Assembly (NCBI GenBank): GCA_946406115.1
Contig: OX291549.1
Location: 21,909,901 to 21,973,900 of the forward strand
Direction: 5' to 3'
Length of the DNA stretch: 64,000 nt
Origin: Apoda limacodes
Lineage: Eukaryota; Arthropoda; Insecta; Lepidoptera; Limacodidae
In this document: positions 1 to 13,649 of the stretch, piece by piece
How positions within the stretch are numbered: the first letter of the stretch is position 1
Layout: the number at the start of each line of letters is the position of its first letter
Translations under genes and position numbers: made by a program
Notes under the pieces: model-generated
Databases searched by the model: none
What the model was told of the DNA's origin: nothing
Seen by the model: only the letters and a program-made list of their open reading frames with translations

Positions 1-669
1 GTATATTTGCTTTAGATATTTGGGATTGTTTAAATGTGTAGACGTGGAGAAACTAAATTTATTTGCTATTACGCTATTCTAACACATATCAAAGGGGCGA
101 ATTGCAACCAGTTTTCGATTCGAATTCTATGCAAGATCGACAGAAACATGGTTTGTGAAACGTCTTGTTTGTTTCTTGGCATGGCGAATTAGATTACTAG
201 CGTACCTACCTAAACGGAGTGGCAGTATGCGCAAGATGCGGCTATTATGCTACATTTAGCGAGGATCAAGCGTGCGATCAAATTTGGGAGTTAAAGTCAC
301 AAAATAGGATTATATTGTAATCCATACTAATTTATATTAATACAATACAAACGTGCGTTTTTTTTTTCAATGGAGCATCGAATAGACCTTTCCACTAAGT
401 TTAAAAGTATCAATTTAATTTAATTTGCGTTGACAGTATTCTGATGTTATTAAAACATTTTAAATAATCAAAAAATACCAAAAACTGACCGAGATATAGA
501 CAATCAGAGTTTTTGGTAAAATGCCTGACCCGCAAAACGAGCAAAACGGGTGACCGTCCCTCGACTGACGTCACAGCGCCTAAGACACGCAGCGCTGAGC
601 AGTGTACATTGAATACATTATTTCCATTAATTTAGTAATCCAATAGTGTAAGTTTCAAGTGTTTAACGG

Positions 670-715
670 TTACATAACAGTAGCATAAATAGCTATTTAT
701 GCTACTGTTATGTAA
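670..715. repeat. Perfect 46-bp palindrome
   Basis: Beginning TTACATAACAGT and centred at 692/693, all 23 positions on one side pair with the other with no spacer; pairing stops abruptly at 669/716. Perfect uninterrupted inverted repeats of this length are rare and usually mark a young fold-back element or a structured RNA. Confidence 0.9.
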
Positions 716-3700
716 TGAAGATAATTTTTATATGGCTTTCGTACAAAAATACCAAATTTGTGCAGTTGCGTACAAGATTTAATTTACAACTGATAAAATA
801 AAACACATTAAGGAAAATAAGCATATTAATTAGGGATGGGCCGAAATTCGTTTTACATTCGGTTAAACTGAATTTCTAAAGCTAGTGTTTTTGTCAGTTT
901 TTATCGTATTCCCATTAACTTTTAACCTTTTTATACAAAAATCAAAAAAAAGTAGGTGGAATAGTCTATTGAGCTGAAATTTGGCAGGGGCATAGTTGAC
1001 ACGCCGGAGAAGGACATAGGCTTTGTACTCTAGGAAAATACGTATAACCGATTTTAAACAAATATAGTTAGCTACACAGAACATTCGGATCTTTATAAAA
1101 AAAGATCCTGAGATCTCAGGATTTTAACGCTCTTCTCAGGATTACGGCCGGATTATGCAAATATCAGTATTTTTATAATTTAAAATTATTTATTTAATCT
1201 TGTTAGGTGCCGTTCAAGTATTAGGTAAGCACTATAGGGGGGCGGAGGGTCCTTGCTTTGCTTATTTTTGATAACATGGGGCTGGGGGGGTCTAGATGGT
1301 GATTATGTCAGCAGTAGTTATTTAAGGTGCGTTCTATTGACGGCATTGAGAGCCGTGTTATCGCATAGGCATGAAATCGTTCTGTTCACCAAATGTAAAC
1401 AAACAATATGGCCGTTCACTATTTGACAGCCATCTACTCTACCTCACGAGCATTTGCAGCCAATGCGTTGGAGACGGTCTTGAAGTGAATTCATAGTGAT
1501 TAGTTTTTGGTCAACAGAACGATCAAATGTGCGCATAGACAGCATTGAGATCCCCTTCATTTTTTTACATATAGGGCAAAAAAATGTTAATTTTTTAGCG
1601 CCATCTCGACTGAGGTGCTTGAAAAAAAAATCCTTTAACGAAAAGTTAGAACACATGTTCCTAAATATGTCGTCATTTTTAACCCTATCGAATAATTTTT
1701 TTTTTGGTTTTGGACAGATAAAATTGGGTCAAATATTGTTTTTTGTAAGACATTTTCAATTTTTGGCCAGTAGCGTGAAATTTATTGATTTTAAACAGCC
1801 AAATTTTGTAGCCTTTATTCCGAGTTATTTGTACTTGAATTTTTTGTTTTAATTTTTCATCTCTAAGGCGATTTGGCCGTTTAGAAAAGCATATTTTATG
1901 TTTATAACGGTCAATGTTTTTTTATTTTAGGTGAAATTTAAAAAATTGTCAATCCAATTGAAATTTGGCATCACCTGACATTTCGGGGATAACCTTAGCT
2001 TAAGGATTGGTCAGTGTAGATCTCGTTATTATTAGCCAAAAAAAAGTTACGGCCAAAAATTCAGAATAAAAAATCGCAATTGTTTATGCTTCCATTGAAC
2101 GTTTCAAAAAAAATTTTTTTTTATTTTTTTTTTCATTTAGGGGTAGTAAAGTATTAGGGGTAATTTAGTTTTTACTACAAATATTACTAATTTTTCGGTT
2201 GTAATAGGCAAAGTTCCAACAAGAAAATTTAATAACTTATTTCGTTTTTTTTAAATTTAGGGGTATTTACACCCCCGTAGGGAAGGGGGATTAATTTCAT
2301 AATAGTTAAAATACGATAAAAAAAACTGATTAAAAAACAAAAAGAATACTCTAACCTTATGTTTTTCTTTCTTTTTCTTATTCTGGGGGTGGTTTTTACC
2401 CCTTATTATTAGCCCTTATATCCCAATTTTGGTGCATAATCAAAACAAGCATTTTCATCTAAATTATTCTGAAAAAATGGCATTTATTTGATAATCTAAG
2501 CTTTATTTCTAAAATATTTCAAAAAAAACCCTAAAAAGGGTAGTTTTTACTGTTTTGAGGGTTATTCAGAAATTTAAAATTAAAATCGTAATTAACGACA
2601 CAAAAAACCCCCGGTACCCATTTTCATGAAGATTCATTTAATATTGATTATTTTTAATATTTAGTATTTTAATATTTATTTTAAGAAACAAAGTAGACCA
2701 AAGGTTATTGTTTTGCCCTAAAGTACCTGTCGGTTTGCGGTTTTCGAGCGAAATTGCCGTTGTACACCTGCCACTAAGTTGTCAACTCGACATTCTAAGA
2801 CTGGGTGCAATGCGGAGCGGCGTGTTTCGGTACGTATTCAAAATCGTAACGCATCAAATTTAGTGTGCCTTTAAATTTGAATTTTACAGAATTTTATAGG
2901 GATCTTTTGCCCTTAAATTCACTAAAACTATACGAGTTATAGGCTCTAAACTAAACTAAAAGAAGCCAAAAAAGTAGTATTTGTTTCCTCTATGCACTAC
3001 TAGGTCGCTAATAGTATTAGCTTAATTGCCCCCAAGCAATTCCAACGTGTAAGTGCGTTTGTGCACTGATTCGTATTCGATTCGTTTTCGTGATTTTGAC
3101 AGACTTAACGTCAAACGATTCGGAAAAATCACGAATGCTGCTTGTGTACAACATCCGTGATTTGTGATTTTCCCGTTTATATTTTGTAGACAGAAATTGT
3201 GTCTACTATGTGTCCTGAAATAAATCGTGGTCAAATCTGGCTCTGTTATTATATATTTATTATACATTTGAAGACGCCGCAGAATTAATAAGTTCTGGAT
3301 ACATTCTCTGTTATTAAACAGATGTACAAGGGGAGCGTTTAGTGATTATTATGAAATGAGACGATATTACAATATATTAGTTAATTATTATAGAATACAT
3401 TAAAACACATTTGATAAAAAATTGTCTCACATTTAACAAGAAATTATTCTTCTAGATACTTATTTTAGTTTTGTGTGCCTCCAGAAGAAACCGTGCCGTG
3501 CGAACTTAAATTTCAGTAAGTTTTTATCGCAATCGGGCGAACGCATAAAAGAACGCGTGATAACGTTCTTCGCCCTTTTTCATACAAATTTTAACACTCG
3601 CTTATTAATAGCTCGACCGCAGCGCCACCTATCAGATCAAAATTTGGCGATTTACTTTTTTGGTACTGAACCAACATATATTGTGAATATGAATTATTTT

Positions 3701-3783
3701 GCTACGTAAGTCATGAATAACTATCTTCAAAAAATTATAGACCAGGGTCAGGATAATATTTTAGCCAGTTTTCGATCAAGTCA

Positions 3784-3926
3784 AAGTCAATTTTTTTAAT
3801 TCAAATTCGGTTTTTACAAACACCCTTGAATCGTCGAAACTATGAAATAACTCCGGTTCACAAAGGTTGATTTTTACCGAGAAGAATCCGGCAAGAAACT
3901 CGATAGTTACTCTTTTAAAGCATAGT
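3784..3926 (-). mobile_element. LINE 3' end fragment related to the LINE at 23755-25600
   Basis: The reverse complement shares the AGTAACTATCGAGTTTCTTG block, the TTCTCGGTA-AAATCAAC stretch, GTGAACC and GACGATTCAA with 25440-25580. It is therefore a 5'-truncated copy of the same non-LTR family in the opposite orientation. Confidence 0.7.
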
Positions 3927-4254
3927 TCTATATCAAGTTTCAATTATATAGCCTACTTTATATATCAAACATATAGTTATAAAGTAAGTGATATATCGAT
4001 AATTTAATGCGAGACTAATTTTGACTGCGCTCTTTGTCTATAAAATCCTATATGAGAATTGTAAATACGTACGTAAAAAAAAAGAGTACTAGTCTTTCTG
4101 TCATGTAAGTACTGCCTCTTAACAACGGGATGTGCTTTACAGGTAGATTTTGGCAATTGAGTCAGTATCTAAAAACCAGACAAGTGGGAATCTCATTAGC
4201 GCAGCAAGGGTTTCGGACAAACTTGTATGTGGGTATTGAAGGACTTAGCATTGT

Positions 4255-4600
4255 AGTGGAAAAAACATATCAATGGTTTCCGAATTAGTTCCTTTACTTG
4301 TGGTGTGAATTTTGTTTCTTGCCAAATTTCGTGATTGGGGCTCCCTAGGTTTGGGTTTCTTTAATTTGTAATGTATGGCAAAAATATGCGGCATAAATGG
4401 CGTATTAAGTTATCGCGTTGACTTAAAAGTTGGTTTTCTTACAGATCATAGCTAAAGAAAGGACCGTAGACTTTACTTTAGTATATTAAAATTATTTCAA
4501 TTTGATACCCTCCACGCGAGAAAAAGGTTATTGAAAGACAAATTGGACAACGAAGTGATCCTATGAGGGTTCTTTTTTTTTGTAAACGGACCCTAAAACA
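4255..4600 (+). repeat. Dispersed retroelement tail
   Basis: Contains TTCTTGCCAAATTTC near 4316 and the CGAAGTGATCCTATGAGGGT segment near 4550, a layout recurrent in lepidopteran repeats. A related piece with TTTCTTGCCAAATTTCAT lies near 52860-52990. Confidence 0.5.
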
Positions 4601-5559
4601 CCACTTAAAATATGGTATTAAGTATTTGATACATTGAATTAAATGTCGAATTCAGTGACTTAGAAGGTAATTGTTCGAATTTGGAACAGCTCTACTGCAG
4701 TGTTAGTGGAATTCAGCAGTCTCTTCAACTTGCCCTTCGTACAAAAGGGGTCTGGGGAACAAACAGACAAAGCATCTTAGTGGACAAAGAGTAACTGAGA
4801 TGATAACAGACGTGATTACTGGTAATCCTATAAAAAAGGTTTTCGTTTTGTCATTCAGGAAAAGATACTAAAAATTAGCAAATGGATTTTATAATTAAAT
4901 AAATAAATTATTATTATTATAATGAAAGCTCTTTAGTAGAACAACAAAATAATAAAACTGGCCAAAGTTTCAATGGTTCCCATTCCTTCTAAAGTCTAAA
5001 CTACCCATTATAATTTGGTAATCAAATGAGGTATCGTTAGAGTCAGAAACGTCTTGATAGTCCGCTGGTTATGTAGGCTTTGCGACGTCATAGGACATAA
5101 GGTTCTGTATAAATTTTTTCAATTTACTGTGTTGAATATTAAATGAAAAGGTTTAATAACCTTCATTAAAAAATATGTATACTTAGCCATTGCTCCCCAC
5201 TTTATTTACATTAACTCGATCGATATACAATTTAATTTTGCACCTCGAAATAAATAAAATGAAATAAAACAAGTCGCACAGTGAATCAAAACTGCCAATT
5301 GTGTGATATAGCCTTTTTAAAACCTTTCGATAGATATTATCATTATAATGAAGTAATGTTATTATACATTTTTGTGTAAAGCTATTTTTTTGAAGGATTT
5401 TTTTTTATTTAACTTAGCATTGTTTTTTTAAACAGCGCTGATTTTTACGTCTTTTTTTCTGACACTTAATAAAGTGTCAATTATTTATTTTCTTGGGTAG
5501 AAAAAAAATGTTTAAAAAGCTCACAAATAGTTTTGATTAATTCGAATATTTTATTTAAC

Positions 5560-6304
5560 TAGCGGCCCGTCACGGCTTTGCAGAAGTGGATTTAATTTCT
5601 TTAAACATATAGTAAATGTATCTTTATGCATGACATAAGTAGAATTTTTTTCAAATTTAAATATATTTTTTCTCCATTTTATTATATATTTTACTCTAAA
5701 AGGTTTTTTCCTTTGAAAAAAGTCAAAATATTTAATGTCGGTTGCGTCTGCTGCGTAGGAAGGGATAGCCAACCGCGCGTACGAGTCGACAACTTTTCTA
5801 TAAGTATTTTGTTTAGGTTAACATTATTAAATTAGTAATATCTTTTGAATTAAATGTTCCATTTGAATGATTCAAAAAGTAATCTACAGGTATTGAAACA
5901 GTCTTGAAAACGAACCTGTTTATTTGTATAAGGATTAATACAAAAGAAGGGATAACTTGTTCTGATTTTGGTCGGCATTTCTATCAACTTTTTAAATGTA
6001 AAAAAGTTGTTATTGTGACATTACTACAATAGTAGCATATATGGTGTCGCGAATTTTTTTGTAGATACTGATACGTTCTTTAATATTGTAGAATTTTTTT
6101 TGTTCTATCGTCAATAGTTTCTGCAGCGCATGCGATGAAAGATATTTTATGGCTATTTTTTTTACACCTGGGTTACATTAATAATGTTTTATAAGGTTTT
6201 AGTAGTTATTGAAATTGGTACTTTTGAAATCAGTCCAGTAGTTTTTGAGTTTATTCGTTACAAACATATAAAAATACAAAAATTTCCTCTTTATAATATT
6301 AGTG
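5560..6304 (+). mobile_element. Dispersed element, non-autonomous
   Basis: Begins CTAGCGGCCCGTCACGGCTT and ends with a CCTCTTTATAATATTAGT terminus preceded by a GAAATCAGTCCAGTAGTTTT segment, a head and tail typical of abundant lepidopteran retroelements. It has no ORF of note. Exact ends are approximate. Confidence 0.5.
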
Positions 6305-9300
6305 TTGAAGTACAGATAAACAGAAAGGTTTTATATATATTATCATAAATATTAATTTTATCGTAATAAATAAAATCTTTGAAAATAATCATGTCTATGA
6401 GTACGAATTATAGAAACTAAAATTGAAAGACTTAAAGCCTCATATAAACATTTTGAATGGTTGAGATACCATCATAGCAAAAGATTTGTTTCGGATATCC
6501 TCGGAAAAGTTCCTTACTAACTTATTATTTCATTGTAGCTCAGTATTTTACCATTCTAAATTTTGTTTGCAACAAGTACCTACTAATTTAAAGATAATAT
6601 ATGAAAGTTTTAAATAAATAATATTTAAATAAATAGGTTTTAAATTGACTATTTACTTCAACTTGAGGATGATATGGTTTGTTGTTTGCAAAAGAATAAC
6701 ACGTCATTAAGGGGTCATTATGTATTAAAAACAATTATTTGATTGCGGATTTCAGGGTTGCCGCGCAGTTGAGTCAGATATAAAATGAAGGAATCACAAT
6801 GGTCGAATGCAGCATCATTAGCATAGGTACAGAACACACACAAGGTTTTGGCATTTACTGATTACTGTCAGTAATATACAACAATTATGCGATTGCTGCT
6901 TTTCTATAAGTGATATCACGTTTTGAGTGTTGGGTGGAATGAAGGTGTTTTTACAAAAAACTTTTTTGTACTTTTGAAAAATAGTGAGAGTTTACAAAAT
7001 TGGAATAATTTATATACAGCCTTATTCGCAAAGTTAAAAATTACCTTTAGTGAAAAAGACTGTTACAGACCTTAGGGACTATTGTAGAAAGAACTTTCAT
7101 CGTTCATTAATATTGACCACGATAGCAGGTAAAATAACATCTATTCTAGGTAAGACATCAACTCAAAAATGAGACTTTTACTGCATTGCTAAAAGAAATG
7201 AACAATATGGACCTCATGGAGCAGAAATAATGTGATGCTCAAATATAAATACGGACTTCTCTATCTTTATGCTTGACTATGATTTATGGAATTCGTACTC
7301 CATATTGCCTAAAGAATGGAATTAAAAAACGTACAGCAATAGAGAAAATAAAGAAATTATGGAAACGAGACAATGACAAATTCAACAAGAATTTAAAAGT
7401 AAAACAGGAATATGAATAGATGTGCAACTGCTGCCCCTCCCCTTCCCCCAAATTACGCCCATGGCGAAAAATATTAAAGAGTCCAGCCATTCTTGTTCGT
7501 CTCGTAGTTGTCGAGATAAAGATACTGAAATAACTTATTGCACCCATATTTTCAAGGCGAGTCAAAGCTCAAAACCCCCCGACCCCAAAACTCGATATTA
7601 CACTCACTAGCTTGCTGCCTACTCAAAATCTTATAAAATGTTCTTTACCCTTTTGGAACGTAACTAGGTAGGTATGTAATCCCAAAACTAAAAAAAAATT
7701 AACAAGTACGTTTCAAAACAACCCGTAGTAAAGTATGGATGGAGGCAACGAGGTAGTGGTCCGGATTTGCGAGATGTAGCGCTGCCGCTCCCCCGCCCGC
7801 CCTGCTGCATCGATCGCGTGTGACGTCACCGCCTTAGCCTTCGTGCGACCCTATGGACCAATGAGGGGACATACAAGGTCCCTCTCAAATCTTACACTGA
7901 AAGATTTTATAACTACAAACATGTTTTAAGGAAATCTAGGAACTAGATTAGTAAGTTTTATTTATTACTAGAATAATTTGAATTAAATATAATAATAATA
8001 GAAAATATAGAATAATTATGTCGAAATCTAAATGGTGGTGGGGGTTGTATGGTGACTCATTGACTTTCGGTACGTCAAGGTTTTCATATGCTTGCTTCAC
8101 AACAAACTCATGGTGTCTATCCGAATGCGAATGTGTGAGGTCACATTCTTTCTTTGAAACTGTTTATTAATAATTATGAGCACCTGCCAGTCAACCTAAA
8201 CAACGAACTCTCGGATCAGAAATTTGGTCGCCGGCTAAAAAAAGCTTTTACTGACTCAATCACTGTATTCTGTCAAATAAAACAATGAACACGTTTGACA
8301 TTTTTAATATTTGTTTGACATTTTATTGTATTTTTTTTTATGTCTTCAGGACTTGACTTTTTGGTCAGCTTTATATTTATTGATAAACTTGTGATAATAC
8401 AGTTATTACGAAACGATATACCTCCTAAGAAACTTAAAAGCTAATTTAAGCTTTTATTGTATTTGTTTTCACATTTTTATTGATTTTTATTTATGTTTGT
8501 TTTAGTTTTGTCATTTTACTTGTCGTCTGCGTGAACGCTATACTATAACATCACCTTTCGAGAACGAAACCATAGCGCGATCTAATTCGACGCCAACGCC
8601 ATCTAGTTAGCAAATAGGAAACATTTTTATATGGTGAAAAATTATAACACATCTAAGTTATGATTTTACACGGATTTTTTAACATAAAATAAATGGCTAT
8701 GTGTGAGTAGAACAATTAGATTACACATTGTTACAGAATGCGTTAAAGAAGTAAAGGTTCACTGCTCGTTCCCTGTAGGTGATAATATGTAGCCTATATG
8801 TTGACCCGGCCTCTTAATAATATTCGTGCCAAATTTGAAGTAAATCCATGCAGTACTTTTTGAGTTTATCCCGGACATACACACAGACAAACAGACAAAC
8901 AGACAAAAATTCTAAAAACTATATTTTAGGCTTCGGTATCGATTGTAGATCGCACCCCAAGTATTCTTTTAAAAAAATATTCAATGTACAGTTTTGACTT
9001 TCCTACCATTTTATTATATGTATAGATTAATTTTTATGTTACACGGATTATTATTATGTTTTTAATTTTGACCTTTTTAAATCTTTGACTGAATATTCTA
9101 TTTATGTTTTTTTTTATCTTAAAATATTTCTAAGCCTTTTCATTTGTCTTTTGTTATTTTAATTTTGTACTTGACGATCTTTTTGTGCATTGATTATGTC
9201 TTATTTTAATGACATAATGTAATTTTCAATGAGAAATAAATGACCTACCTACCTACCTGCTGTCCGTTGTGTTAAAAGAGGTCTCTTAGGTTTTGGAGTT

Positions 9301-12300
9301 GAGGAAGGATATTAAAGGTTCTGGAATGAAAGGATTATAGGCATTATTACCATAAGTGACCAGTTTGTCACTCACCTTTGATTTGCCGACTATATCGTAG
9401 TAATCGTTGAAAGACATTTGTTAGTCGCACACCATATTATAGACACCATATTAGAAGTTTTACTTACCCATTTTTATTTTTCGAAACATTCAGCTTTTAT
9501 GAAGTCGACTGGCATTTTCGTAAGAAAACCAGCATGGATTTTTATAATTTCAAACCGAAATTGTAATTGTAATTTAGAACTAAGAATCTATTGATGGTGA
9601 GACAAATGTCTTGAAATTGTTATCACTTTTTGCGTAATAATAACCCAATAACTTAATTTTGAGCTTGATTTGCTTATTATTATGATGTTAAAATTTGCGC
9701 AAAAATTAATAGAAAAATCTTGCTTATCGTTTAACATCGCTGAAGTCTTTCAGAATAGATTGAATCGATGCAACCGGCTTTGTACTGGAGGCGCTCAGCG
9801 GTTCTCCATTGACTGGAGTGCTCTCAAGTAGCTGCCACCGCGCAGGGTCGGCCGCTCAAGGGTCTAGCCAGACCAACTCAAGTGCATATTGACCTAAAAG
9901 GACGTCAATGAAATCATTCAAATCGATATTAAATAATACAAAAGTTTTTGTAATCATTTTGTCTCTATTAAAAATCCATCATCATAATTCCTTTATCATT
10001 CACTGCTAAACTTAGACCAAGGTCAACACCCGTTCATTTTTTTAGAGTAACGCAGCATGTACCATGCATAAGATCAGTAACTACATTAATTACCCTAAAA
10101 TTTTTTTTTTTGAAAAAATCTTCTGCAAATGCAATCTGAATAAAACTATTTGTCTTAATAACCTAGACAATTTCCGCTAGATGGCGCTGATAAGGTAATT
10201 TGAGATGGTAATTGCTCGAGCGTTTCACACTTGGTTGGTTTTTTTTATTTGTTGTTATTATTTAGAGCTAACACAATTTTTAACAGCAAGTGTTAAATTT
10301 GTTTTATAAGTATTATTACTATTTTTACGATAGAGCGAAAACAACAAAAACGTGGAGACCTCTCTTAATTTTTACTTTTTGAAATTTTTAATATTTATTA
10401 GGTAATCCGCCATTATAATAACACATATGTTTTGTGAAAATGTCAGGCTCCTACCTACATAGGTCTAAAAGATAGAGCTTTTTAATGGTCAGACAAACAG
10501 ACAGACAGCGTAGCAGCACAGAAAAGCTATATGTGTCTCATCTACGTACCCAATACCCCAAAGAGTGCCGGGACGTTTCTAGCCCCTAGTCACTCGCAAC
10601 CGCGTCACGTGGAACTCCCCTCCTGGCGCTGACTCACCTTCGGGTTCGAGGCTGACGCTGGTCGAAAGGACGACCCCAAGAGCGACAACTAGAGAATACA
10701 ATCCCGAGCATGTTTATCTATGGGGGATCACGGGATTATCCCGGGATAAGACTATGTGGTTTTTGATTTAATCTAATTTCTTAAAAAAAATAATTAATAT
10801 CGTTGCACACACAACACAAATCGCAATATACATATTAAGTAAGGAAAACAGACAAAACAAAAAAAACTATTAATTTTGCAAAAAATCAAAAAGACACAAA
10901 AAACTATTTGACGGTCTGGTTTTAAATAAAAGATAGGAAAGTGATGCTTACTTTAGCATTATTATTTGATGAATGAAAAATTAATCGAAAAATGTTATTA
11001 TTAGACTTACCCTTGAAATGAAATTGAAAGTGAGCCAAGTACAGTCCCGTGATTTTCGGGGCCTGAAAACGGGCGGGACTTCGAGATTGATTCTCTAGCG
11101 ACAACCTAAGCCGAAGCCTTTATAGTCTCGCCCCAAAAGTCCGGTAGGTAAATAGTTTTTCAAAACTTTATGTGACATAGTTCTAGACAATAGGCCAAAA
11201 ATGAAAATGTGATGTGATATGTAATGTGACAGTTTAAAATAAGAAATATAATTTTGACTAATGGGTCATATCTATATCATCTAAGTATATCATATCTATA
11301 TTTGACACAGTAAAATATAACAAAAATAATATTTGCTTAATTCCTAATAAGTACCCAATACTTATTCCTCCTTAAGTCCAACTCGCACTTGACCAGTTTT
11401 TAAACTATTTACCTCAAAGGATAGCAGGGAGGGCCTCCAGTGTTAGATTTTGCCCTGGCTCCGGCTGCGCTACGTCATAGAAAATCATAGCTTTATACTA
11501 AATTTCGGCAACCTTTAATATTTTGAATAGTGTAAAAGATGTTAACACAATATTGGGAGTCAGCCAGGCATGTTTGATTAATGCTGTTATAACATGTGCT
11601 AAATCTAACACGTTAAATCTCGTCAAAATTTAGGGAAGGGTAAATAAACACATGAGCGATTAACTAAATAAATATCTGAAAATATATCGTAACAAAATTG
11701 AAATCCATTTTAGTGCTTGATTGTGATAACACACAATTCTTCATTTACTAAGCGTTGTCCAGGAATCGGCTCTAGATTCCGTTTTAGGACTCCGCACTCA
11801 AAAAGTGCCAACGGATCTGCTTTCTCGGCCGACTTTTAACGGGCTATTTCTTATTGACCCAGTAGGTAGAATCCTTGCACTGAATTCTGTGTCATAAAAG
11901 CGAGTGCCAAAACAAGTAATTAAAAATTTTGCCTCCTATGGGATGATTTTTCAACCAAGATCAAATAGGTCAATTTTCATTTTTAACATAAAAGCCAAAT
12001 ACAAAGTTTCATGCATTTAGCTTCAAAAGTTACTGATTTCATTACAAACTTCCAATCCCCATTTTACCCTTTTAAAGGAAGATTTTTGCAAAATCTCTTC
12101 TTTTTGTGGAGTCACGTTAAAGGTCACGAGGAGCCTCACTTCGCATAAAGAACGGACATGCCAAGTGACAAGATTCTAGACCCTGGGGCTTGGGCTAATA
12201 ACGAAGCCGGAGGCGACTTTACTAAATGTGCCTTGTGGAGACTCAACATAGGGTTTTGGTCGGATATAGTTAGGACTAAGCTTTAAAGTGACTACTAAAC

Positions 12301-13640
12301 ATAAACGATTTGGGGTGTCATAATCGAGTATATTTAGGAGTTAACGTTTTGTTATTACTGACTACTAAATGTATCTGAATAAAGCATCAACTGAATATAG
12401 CTGGAAAATAACAATATTCCTTTATAATGCTAGAAAATAATAATAAAAAAACTGTTATTTTGAAATATAACTTTTTTTTGTTGAGATTAGATATGAACAT
12501 TAGTGCATTTTTAATAATCCTGCATTATTTAGCATTTAACATATTCAAATCAAAATCAAATTAATATTAGCAGTAAGACTATCTTGCCTTTTACATTTTT
12601 TTTATTTTTAATTTTCACCAGACCTCTCGATGAACGATGACTTACTGACGTAGGCTGATATTTTTTGCAAACGTTTTCTATTAAACTATACATTTTGAAA
12701 AATAAACTGCACAACAGTTCGGATGTTTTATTAATATTTTTATACAGCTAGTTAATTTTTTGTATTGCCTTCTATTAAAAGGAGGATGGATTCTCACTGA
12801 GTAATTAACTTAACCGTGTAAACGCTCGATTGAAATCAGTGAAATGATTTGGAATTGACGAATTTTGTTCCGGCATACTTAGTACTGCATTATTTTGTTA
12901 TTTATCTACTAAGTATATCCTATTTTGGCCAAGCAAGTTATTATATCGGAATAGGGTATATTCAGTAGCGCTTTATTTAACACGGTGCTCCTAAATATAC
13001 CCGAGCTGGGGTGTCTTGGTGAGGTACATTTAGCAGTAGTCACTTAACAAATTGGATCTCCAAACTATACCCGAAGCCGGCCCGCTCCGTGACGTCACCG
13101 GCGTCCCCACAAGGTACAAAGGCCGGAGGCTATGCATTGTTATCAGAGTCAATTTCCCTGTTTTTATCTGAATCATACAAAGAAGTGTAATTACTTTAAT
13201 TTAGGGTAAGATAAGTAAAAAAATTCAAACGACATCACTAACCTAACTTGAAAAAAAACTGACTGACTGGTTCCATAGAATGAGAATTATTGCGGATATT
13301 TGAAAAACTTGTAAATCGATTTTCTGCTGGCCCGAACGGCCAAGTGCCGTGTTAGATATGGTATTCGAACGTAAAAATTGGTATTAATTTAGGAATGATT
13401 ATTATTAAGGATGTTATGGTTTTATCTTTCCGTAATTTAACCACTCCAGGGGCGACTGAGCCCACAGTCCTCTTAGCCCGCGGTTCCAGTTGCCCCCTTA
13501 CAATTTTCTTAAGGGTCAACTGAGCCCGCAACCAAATTATTTGGGCCGCGGGCTCAGATGACCACTAAAAAAATAGTGTACTAAGTGAACTTTAACATTA
13601 TTGTGAAATATTCTTTTTTAAATTTGTGTTTTTTTTTTTT
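6305..13640. other. Upstream region of the RGS7 gene: no gene recognised
   Basis: Mostly AT-rich. A GC-rich island at 7735-7860 has an ATG (7735) followed after six codons by a GT (7753), a TGACGTCA (7821-7828) and a reverse CCAAT (7857-7862); it could be promoter or first exon of the downstream RGS gene. 8755-9258 is a retroelement tail ending in TACC repeats. 10560-10690 and 11100-11145 are pieces of the GC-rich family seen at 38150 and 49026. TGACGTCA recurs at 13090-13097. Confidence 0.4.
8755..9258 (+). mobile_element. Non-LTR retroelement 3' fragments with TACC tail
   Basis: Includes GCCAAATTTGAAGTAAATCC, tandem CAGACAAA units near 8885-8907, TTCGGTATCGATTGTAGATC and, at 9243-9258, a TACC tail after AATAAATGA. 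The simple-repeat tail and poly(A)-signal-like AATAAA suggest a retroposed 3' end, perhaps two joined pieces. Confidence 0.5.
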
Positions 13641-13649
13641 CATTTCATC

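Larger units (their letters stand above)
1..5555. other. AT-rich non-coding DNA, repeat fragments
   Basis: No ORF here looks like a gene. The sequence is AT-rich with long A and T runs. Around 960-1030 a segment resembles common lepidopteran retroelement tails; 4255-4600 is another such tail (see separate entry). GC-richer pieces at 540-600 (with a TGACGTCA at 566-573) and 2735-2830 have no clear identity. Confidence 0.5.

Noticed and set aside
1496..1852. 118-codon plus-strand ORF rich in Phe/Leu
   Set aside because: Reads AT-rich low-complexity sequence; no domain, no splice context, no paralogue.
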